Both the position numbers and the translations under genes were made by a program. This document shows positions 54,368 through 64,000 of a stretch of 64,000 nt of DNA, piece by piece. This DNA is from Amycolatopsis regifaucium (GTDB taxonomy: Bacteria > Actinomycetota > Actinomycetes > Mycobacteriales > Pseudonocardiaceae): positions 83,649 through 147,648 of the forward strand of contig NZ_LQCI01000052.1 of assembly GCF_001613935.1 (NCBI RefSeq), written 5' to 3'. Below the pieces are notes generated by a model. It did no database searches, was not told the origin of the DNA, and was given only the letters and a program-made list of their open reading frames with translations. How positions within the stretch are numbered: the first letter of the stretch is position 1; each line of letters opens with the position of its first letter.

Positions 54368-54862
54368 GAGCACAACCTCCAGCGGGGACACCGGGACCCG
54401 GCCGGAAAGTGGCCTGTCTCGAAAGCCGTATACGTGAAAGAATCTAAACGGTCGCGGCCTGCTCGAGCTCTCGGCATGCTCATTTACAGGGCAACAGCGC
54501 CGCCCTCACCGCGCCGGGCGAAATCGGCGACCTGTCGCCGTCGTGCTGAACCTGTCGCGGATGACCTTCTGCTCCAGTGGGAAAACCGCACACCGAAATT
54601 GCCCAGGGCGCGAAGCGGCATGGACAAGTCCGGTATGGCGTTTCGCGCGAAATACGGTTCATCTCGGAGCGACCAGAAAACCGTTGACCACGGGAGCACG
54701 CACGCCGGGCGGGTCGCGGCTGGTTGCTCAACCGTCACGATGCACAGTAGTACAGCTTCGCTATGCTCGTGAACCGTGCGGGCCGTTCCTTCTCGCCCGA
54801 ACACTCCCTCGGCCGGTCAGTCGGTTCTTTCCTCGACCTTGTGAAATGAAGAGTGGTGGCGG
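54368..54862. other. Intergenic region between divergent signalling genes
   Basis: About 495 bp separating the PP2C fusion and the hybrid kinase operon. Open frames lack ribosome sites. A possible kinase promoter is TTGCTC (about 54723) with TAGTAC 18 bp downstream, but it is weak. No protein remnant recognised. Confidence 0.4.
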
Positions 54863-59383
<4,521 letters not shown>

Positions 59384-59397
59384 GCGGGAACGACCCC

Positions 59398-61770
59398 ATG
59401 TCCGTCGATGACACCGCGCGAGGGCACTCCGCCGACCTCGCACCCAACGTGGCACGCCTGGCCGCCACGGTCACCCGTCTGCGCGGCGAGGTGGACCACG
59501 CGCACGCCGTCGCCGACGGCCGCGCCCTGATCGAGCTCGCCAAGGGCGTGCTGATGGAGCGCCTGCGGTGCGGCCCGGGCGACGCGGCACGGCAGCTCGC
59601 GGCACTGGCCGAGCGCGCCGGAATGACGCGCTTGGAGTTCGCCGCCGACATCGTCGGCGAGGCCGCGAAGGATCGGCTCAGTGAAGTAGCCGCGGAATTC
59701 CTGGCTCGCGCGGACGACCACGAAGACGAAGGTTCGGTCGCCGTACGGCTCCGGACGGCCGAAAGTGGCGCGCTGGCCACGGGTGACACCCAGCGCGTCG
59801 CCGAAGCGATTCTCGAGCACGCGCTGCATCCTCTCGGGGCGACCGCGGTCGCGGTCTGGCTCGCGGGCCCGGACGGTTCGCTCACACTGGCCGGCTCAGC
59901 CGGGTTCTCCGCCGAGGAGGCGGCCCGCTGGTGCTACGTCCCCCCAGGGGTGCCGACACCCGCGCATTCGGCGTTGGTCGAACGCGATCTGGTGTGGTTG
60001 CCGGCGTTGCGCGACTCCGGCCTTCCCTCGATCGGGCAGCACACCATGGCCGACGGGGGCCGGGCGACCATCCCGACCGGCACCGGCGGACGCATCGTCG
60101 GCGTCGTCGAAATCTGCTGGCCCGACAAGCCCGCCCTCGAATCCGACCGGCTGCGGCGGCAGTTGGAGGCACTGGCCGAGCTGTGCGCGCACACCCTCGA
60201 CAACTCGACCGAAAGCGCCGTCAGCTCCCCTGTCCGCTCCGCCCCGCAGCTGCTCGGCGAGCTGGTCGATCTCGTGGACAGGTTGCCTGATCCCGCCCTT
60301 CTGTTGTGCCCGTGCGTCGACGAGGCCGACCGGCTCGACGATTTCCGGATCCACCACGTCAATTCCCGATTCGCCGACCCGGCAGGACGTCCGGGGAGTC
60401 GGATCGTCGGCTCGCGGCTGCTCGAGGTGTATCCGTTGACGGCAGAGGAAAACGGCCTGCTGGACACGATCCACCGCGTCTACGCCACGGGCGAGCCGTT
60501 TCAGGATCGGAACATGATGCTCACCACCTCGGTGGACCAGGTTCCGTTGCCCGTACTCGCCGACGTCACCATCAACCGGATCGCTGACACGGTCCTGGTC
60601 GGCCTCCGCCTTCAGGACGACGCCGCGAAGCTGACCATGTTGCTGCAGCACGCCCAACGACTCGGCCGGATCGGTGGTTTCGAGGAGAACGTCGTTTCGG
60701 GTGCGGTGCTGTGGAATTCGGAGCTGTTCTCCCTCTACGGACTCCCTCCCACCGCGGCACCGCTTCCCCTCGCCCGCCTCGCTGACTACGCACACCCCGA
60801 CGATTCCCACTCGATCGGCCGATTTCTGCGCACCCTGTTGCACCATCGACGTTCGGCGTCGACCGCGTTCCGGCTCCAGCGATCCGATGGCGTCTCCCGC
60901 TACATCCGGGTCGTCGCCGAGCCGGTCGTCGACAGCCGGAACGAGCTCATCACCATTCGCGGCGCCTACCAGGACGTCTCCGCCCAGCACTGGGCCGAAG
61001 TCGCGCTCGCGGCCACTCACGACCGATTGGCCGAGACCGAACAGCAGGCGATCGAACACAACCGGCTCACCCTGCAACTGCAGCACGCGATCATGCCACC
61101 CGCCCGGGCCCCACTCGATGTACCAGGGTTGCGTGCCGCCGTCCGTTACCGGCCCGCCGAGAAGGAGAATCTCGTCGGGGGCGACTGGTACGACGCCGTC
61201 ACCCTGCCCAGTGGCGAGGTCCTGCTGTGCGTCGGCGACATCGCGGGGCACGGTATCGAGGCGGCCACCGGCATGGTCAACCTCCGCAACGCACTACGCG
61301 GACTCGCCGCCACAGGCGCCGGACCCGCTCAGCTGCTCACCTGGCTCAATGTGGTCGCCTACAACCTCACCAACCAGGTGACCGCCACGGCGATCGCCGC
61401 GCTCTATCACCCGTCCAGCCGGACACTGCGCTGGGCACGCGCCGGGCACCTGCCGCCCATTCTCCGGCAGCAGGGCCATACCACCACCTTGCCGCTCATC
61501 CAGGGAACACTTCTCGGCGCACTCCCCGACGCGACGTACGACGAGGAGCGACTACAACTCGACGATGGCGACGTCCTGCTTCTCTATACCGACGGTCTCA
61601 TCGAACGCCGCGACCGTCCCGTCCAAGACTCCATCTCGCATCTGGTCGAGCTCGTCGATACGCACAGCGGCAACCTGGAACAACAGCTCGACGCCCTCCT
61701 CACCTTCAGCACCGCCGACACCGACGATGACACCTGCGTCGTCGCCATCGAGGTCGTCTCCGTGCCCTGA
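59398..61770 (+). CDS. ANTAR-GAF-PAS-PP2C signalling phosphatase
   Basis: 790 aa. Residues about 20-85 are an ANTAR-like helical unit ('ALIELAKGVLMERLRCGPGD'). A GAF-like domain follows (about 130-270, 'GATAVAVWLAGPDGSLTLAG'), then PAS-like units (about 290-420 and 430-545, 'RLGRIGGFEENVVSGAVLWN'), and a SpoIIE-type PP2C (about 560-785: 'GGDWYDAV', 'VGDIAGHGIEAATGM', 'LLYTDGLIERRDR', 'DDDTCVVAIEV') with the metal-binding Asp residues intact. It starts 15 bp after the hybrid kinase stop, so the two are one operon. It should dephosphorylate a STAS partner; ANTAR at the N-terminus suggests RNA binding or dimerisation. Confidence 0.9.
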   Translation: MSVDDTARGHSADLAPNVARLAATVTRLRGEVDHAHAVADGRALIELAKGVLMERLRCGPGDAARQLAALAERAGMTRLEFAADIVGEAAKDRLSEVAAEFLARADDHEDEGSVAVRLRTAESGALATGDTQRVAEAILEHALHPLGATAVAVWLAGPDGSLTLAGSAGFSAEEAARWCYVPPGVPTPAHSALVERDLVWLPALRDSGLPSIGQHTMADGGRATIPTGTGGRIVGVVEICWPDKPALESDRLRRQLEALAELCAHTLDNSTESAVSSPVRSAPQLLGELVDLVDRLPDPALLLCPCVDEADRLDDFRIHHVNSRFADPAGRPGSRIVGSRLLEVYPLTAEENGLLDTIHRVYATGEPFQDRNMMLTTSVDQVPLPVLADVTINRIADTVLVGLRLQDDAAKLTMLLQHAQRLGRIGGFEENVVSGAVLWNSELFSLYGLPPTAAPLPLARLADYAHPDDSHSIGRFLRTLLHHRRSASTAFRLQRSDGVSRYIRVVAEPVVDSRNELITIRGAYQDVSAQHWAEVALAATHDRLAETEQQAIEHNRLTLQLQHAIMPPARAPLDVPGLRAAVRYRPAEKENLVGGDWYDAVTLPSGEVLLCVGDIAGHGIEAATGMVNLRNALRGLAATGAGPAQLLTWLNVVAYNLTNQVTATAIAALYHPSSRTLRWARAGHLPPILRQQGHTTTLPLIQGTLLGALPDATYDEERLQLDDGDVLLLYTDGLIERRDRPVQDSISHLVELVDTHSGNLEQQLDALLTFSTADTDDDTCVVAIEVVSVP

Positions 61771-62056
61771 CCGCGTGTGGCCATTGACGCCTTGACCACA
61801 CGAGGGCCGCTGTCGGACCGATCAGTGCTCCTCCGCAGATCGCGAACGGTGCGCCGATCACGGGACTCAAGGTTCAGCGTCGCCGCGGCGGCGTTGCGGC
61901 TCAGCCCGCGCGGTAGAGAGGTGCCGTTCACCGACGACGAGTTCCTCAAGGAGCAGGAAGCCGCCTGGGGCCGTAGCACGGCCTGGTGACACCAGCCGGG
62001 GTCCGTGCCGCGCCGGTGCCGGCTCCAGCGAGGCAGGACCCGATCCCACAGTGACG
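61771..62056. other. Stretch after the PP2C gene
   Basis: A 70-codon frame (61777-61989) ends 'REVPFTDDEFLKEQEAAWGR' and could be the tail of a lost gene, but has no ribosome site and a poorly biased first half. Nothing else seen. Confidence 0.35.
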
Positions 62057-62104
62057 AAAGGCCGCCCGCCTGGCGAGTTTGTCCAGGCAGGGCGGCTTTT
62101 CGTG
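62057..62104 (+). terminator. Intrinsic terminator with T-run
   Basis: AAAGGCCGCCCGCCTGG / CCAGGCAGGGCGGCTTTT, about 15 paired bases with one bulge and a 9-base loop, followed by TTTT. It ends the kinase-phosphatase operon or the decayed stretch behind it. Confidence 0.8.
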
Positions 62105-62238
62105 GCAATTCATTCGAGAATTGAGTTGACGAACCTCAGGAACTGTTCAGGAGCGGGAAAATCTGGAGCACAGAGCGGGCCGGTGCCCGGATTTCACGGA
62201 CGGACCGCGTCTTACCGAGCATGACGACACAGGCGCGG

Positions 62239-62784
62239 CTAGCTTTTCTCGTCCTCGTCCGACAACAGGCCCTCTTTCTCGGCCCGGGCCACGACCTTCT
62301 TGACGAAGTCGAGGGATCCGCAGTCCTGGTCGAGCAACGCGTTGCGGCGTGTGGCCCAGGCCGTCCCCAGCTCCTGCCGCACCTTTTCGCTCACGTCGGT
62401 GCGTGCCGGGTTGAGAATCGTCTGTTCCTCCTCGCCGATGTGGTGCATCAGCGTCTCGGCGAGCTTCTCGACCGCGTCGTCGAACTTCTGGGTATCGGTC
62501 CCTTTACACTCCAGCAAGTCCAGCAGTGCCTGATTGCCCTCGGCGTGCTCTTCCTCACTGTGTTCCTGCTCGTGCTTGTCGATCGCGTCTTTACGTCGCA
62601 GCGCCGGGTAAACCTCGTTCTCCTCAGCCTCCCCGTGCGCGATCAACGCCGCGGACAGCGCGGCCCGGGCAGCACCACGGTCCGCGGTGGCGTCCCGCAG
62701 ATCACGGAGGAGTTGCTCGAACAACCGGTGATCATCCAAAATCAGGTCTACGACATCACCAGCGACAGGGCGCGGGATTTTCAC
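62239..62784 (-). CDS. Hemerythrin-like domain protein
   Basis: About 181 aa, helical. Metal-ligand pattern of hemerythrins: 'LILDDHRLFEQLLRDL' (His), 'LIAHGEAEENEVYPAL' (H-x-x-x-E), 'KHEQEHSEEEHAEG' and 'LMHHIGEEEQTILNPA' (H-H-x-x-E-E-E). It binds a di-iron centre that senses or stores O2 or NO in the cytoplasm. ATG 62793 is directly preceded by AGGAG with no spacing, so GTG 62784, nine bases behind it, is the better start. It is a single gene; the terminator of the opposite operon is at 62057. Confidence 0.88.
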   Translation of the reverse strand: MKIPRPVAGDVVDLILDDHRLFEQLLRDLRDATADRGAARAALSAALIAHGEAEENEVYPALRRKDAIDKHEQEHSEEEHAEGNQALLDLLECKGTDTQKFDDAVEKLAETLMHHIGEEEQTILNPARTDVSEKVRQELGTAWATRRNALLDQDCGSLDFVKKVVARAEKEGLLSDEDEKS

Positions 62785-63072
62785 GGCAGTCATCTCCTAA
62801 TGATTCCCTCACAACGTCCGCCGGGCAACACGAAGCACCACGCGGCCGACACTTCTCACCGTTACGGAAGCTCAAAACGCCACCGAATAAACCACTGCTC
62901 TGCTGACCATGACCTCCAGGGCCCAGTCTCCTTGGCGTTGCTCTGTCCGGCGTGCGCACAGTCGATTGAGTGAGTCTCGACGCTGACGATTCTTCCCCCG
63001 AATTTCCGTGCAGGAAGGAGGGCCGCCGACGCGGTCGCCCCTTCGGCGGTCCTCGCGCGCCCTCCGAATCCG

Positions 63073-63357
63073 TCAGCGTCTCCGGGTGGCAGTGCGGCGC
63101 GGGGTCGTCGGACGCTTCGCGGTCGTCGTGGTGCGATGAGTCGTGGCCCGCGTCGTCTCCGGCGTCAGCTGGGTCGTAGTGGTCACCGGGGTTTCCGAGG
63201 GTGACGACGTCGGCGTCTTCAGGGGGCCGGTCGCCACCGTCTTCGGGACCTGCGGGGTCGCCGGGGGCACCACCTGGCCATTCCCGGACCCGCCCCCGGT
63301 GCACGCGCCGACCAGCACACCCGCGCTCACGACCAGGGCACACCACCACATCCGCAT
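63073..63357 (-). CDS. Small Thr/Pro-rich lipoprotein
   Basis: 94 aa. 'MWWCALVVSAGVLVGACTGG' is a lipoprotein signal with the lipobox L-V-G-A-C. The mature part is low-complexity, rich in Thr, Pro, Ser and Arg ('PTSSPSETPVTTTTQLTPET', 'THRTTTTAKRPTTPRRTATR'). It is probably a cell-wall-spanning anchor or filler; no domain recognised. ATG 63357 is the only sensible start. Confidence 0.65.
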   Translation of the reverse strand: MRMWWCALVVSAGVLVGACTGGGSGNGQVVPPATPQVPKTVATGPLKTPTSSPSETPVTTTTQLTPETTRATTHRTTTTAKRPTTPRRTATRRR

Positions 63358-63463
63358 GGCCCGGACCCTAACAGCCGACGCCTCCCCGATCTTCGGCTTG
63401 CGGTTTCACCGCCTCGGTACCGGCCTGCGGTGTTTCGGCGCATTCGCTTCTCTCGGGCCGAAA

Positions 63464-63655
63464 TCACGCCGACCGCGGTACTCGGCCGGTCGACGCCACC
63501 AAGGCCGCACAGCGTGCCAGCGAGATGTGCCGACGGCGTGCCATCTCCCTCAGTTCGCCGCCGGCCCGCTCACGGCTGACACCTCGAGCGACCAGAACGG
63601 CCATCGCCCGCTCGACGTCACCGACGGGCACCACTGCTTTCCTGCGAAACCACAC
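63464..63655 (-). CDS. Stand-alone ANTAR-like small protein
   Basis: 63 aa. After 'WFRRKAVVPVGDVE' comes one ANTAR-like unit: 'RAMAVLVARGVSRERAGGEL' then 'REMARRRHISLARCAALVA', with the usual helix pattern A-x-x-x-L-x-x-r-x-x-x-s and A-R-R-R. GGAGG lies nine bases before GTG 63655, which supports a real gene rather than a remnant. ANTAR proteins bind RNA hairpins; a single-domain form without a sensor is unusual. It may also be the truncated end of a longer regulator. Confidence 0.6.
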   Translation of the reverse strand: MWFRRKAVVPVGDVERAMAVLVARGVSRERAGGELREMARRRHISLARCAALVASTGRVPRSA

Positions 63656-63884
63656 TGCTTTTGTCCTCCGGGGCTGCTCACGACGACTCAGACCCTTTAC
63701 CCGCGAACGGTCGCCCTAAACCTCTGTGATGCGGCACACCTGTGCCGACGGAGAAGGCAAAACTTCCCAACATGGAAGCGAAACCGGGACAGCGGTGTTT
63801 GACGCGACGCCGGAGGGGGCAGTACGAGCACCAGTCCCCATCGTCGCGGCGGATTCCTCCCGCCGCTTCAGAAAGTGAGTAACC

Positions 63885-64000
63885 ATGATCGTGCTCGGAG
63901 TCATCATTCTCGTGATCGGCCTGATCGTCGACATTCCCGTGCTGACCACCATCGGTGCCGTCGTCGCCGTCGCCGGTGTGGTGCTCGCGATCCTCGGCAG
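63885..64000 (+). CDS. Small membrane protein (DUF6131-like), cut by window end
   Basis: The first 38 codons are seen, 'MIVLGVIILVIGLIVDIPVL' then 'TTIGAVVAVAGVVLAILG'. It has two short membrane helices split by a turn, as in the DUF6131 family of 50-60-residue actinobacterial membrane proteins. ATG 63885 follows GTGAG at about seven bases. The 3' end lies outside the window. Confidence 0.7.
   Translation, partial: MIVLGVIILVIGLIVDIPVLTTIGAVVAVAGVVLAILG

Overview
The window is high-GC actinobacterial DNA (GTG and TTG starts, ANTAR, SpoIIE-type PP2C, DivIVA and MEDS domains, secreted RHS proteins). Gene content and codon use fit an Amycolatopsis-like member of the Pseudonocardiales. That placement is an inference, since no rRNA or tRNA gene is present. 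The DNA looks like accessory chromosome: single genes and short operons are separated by many decayed gene fragments.

Layout. 0.2-4.4 kb: a TetR regulator divergent from a three-gene operon (flavin monooxygenase, RidA-like protein, frameshifted alpha/beta hydrolase) behind a clear palindromic operator, then a DUF2550-like membrane protein. 5.1-15.5 kb: a secreted heparinase II/III-type lyase converging on an atypical LuxR response regulator that lacks the phosphoacceptor Asp, a 1.2-kaa XRE-nSTAND-TM-WD40 protein, a frameshifted pentapeptide-repeat membrane protein, and gene remnants. 15.6-27.9 kb: a polymorphic toxin locus. A 2192-aa secreted RHS protein ends in a Hint autoprocessing domain and an AHH nuclease, and its stop codon overlaps the start of an immunity-like gene. 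A second, divergent RHS protein has no recognisable toxin. 28.1-33.5 kb: secreted and envelope proteins (NTF2-like protein, choice-of-anchor P protein, L,D-transpeptidase lipoprotein) and a Ser/Thr kinase whose extracellular part is FKBP-like instead of PASTA. 33.9-44.2 kb: MFS exporter and XRE-cupin regulator around an operator, DJ-1/PfpI protein, MpaB/Lcp-type oxygenase, DivIVA-domain protein, Mn catalase, and pseudogenes (MFS, EF-hand, ADH, CaiB CoA-transferase, AMP-ligase). 44.2-61.8 kb: signalling region with PAS-ANTAR, STAS, MEDS-HATPase, a large LuxR ATPase, a PAS-GAF-PAS-PP2C-HATPase-STAS fusion, and an operon of a seven-repeat HAMP hybrid histidine kinase with an ANTAR-GAF-PAS-PP2C protein. 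62.2-64 kb: hemerythrin, small lipoprotein, stand-alone ANTAR protein and the start of a small membrane protein.

How the genes fit together. The toxin locus is one functional unit (toxin, self-cleaving linker, coupled immunity gene). The 44-62 kb region holds the parts of partner-switching control (kinase-like HATPase, STAS antagonist, PP2C phosphatase) and an osmosensor-like phosphorelay, next to stress proteins (Mn catalase, hemerythrin, DJ-1). A general stress/osmotic response is a reasonable inference but is not shown by the sequence. The most unusual items are the kinase-FKBP fusion, the RHS-Hint-AHH/immunity pair, the response regulator with Asn at the phosphoacceptor site, and the stand-alone STAS protein without the phosphorylatable Ser.
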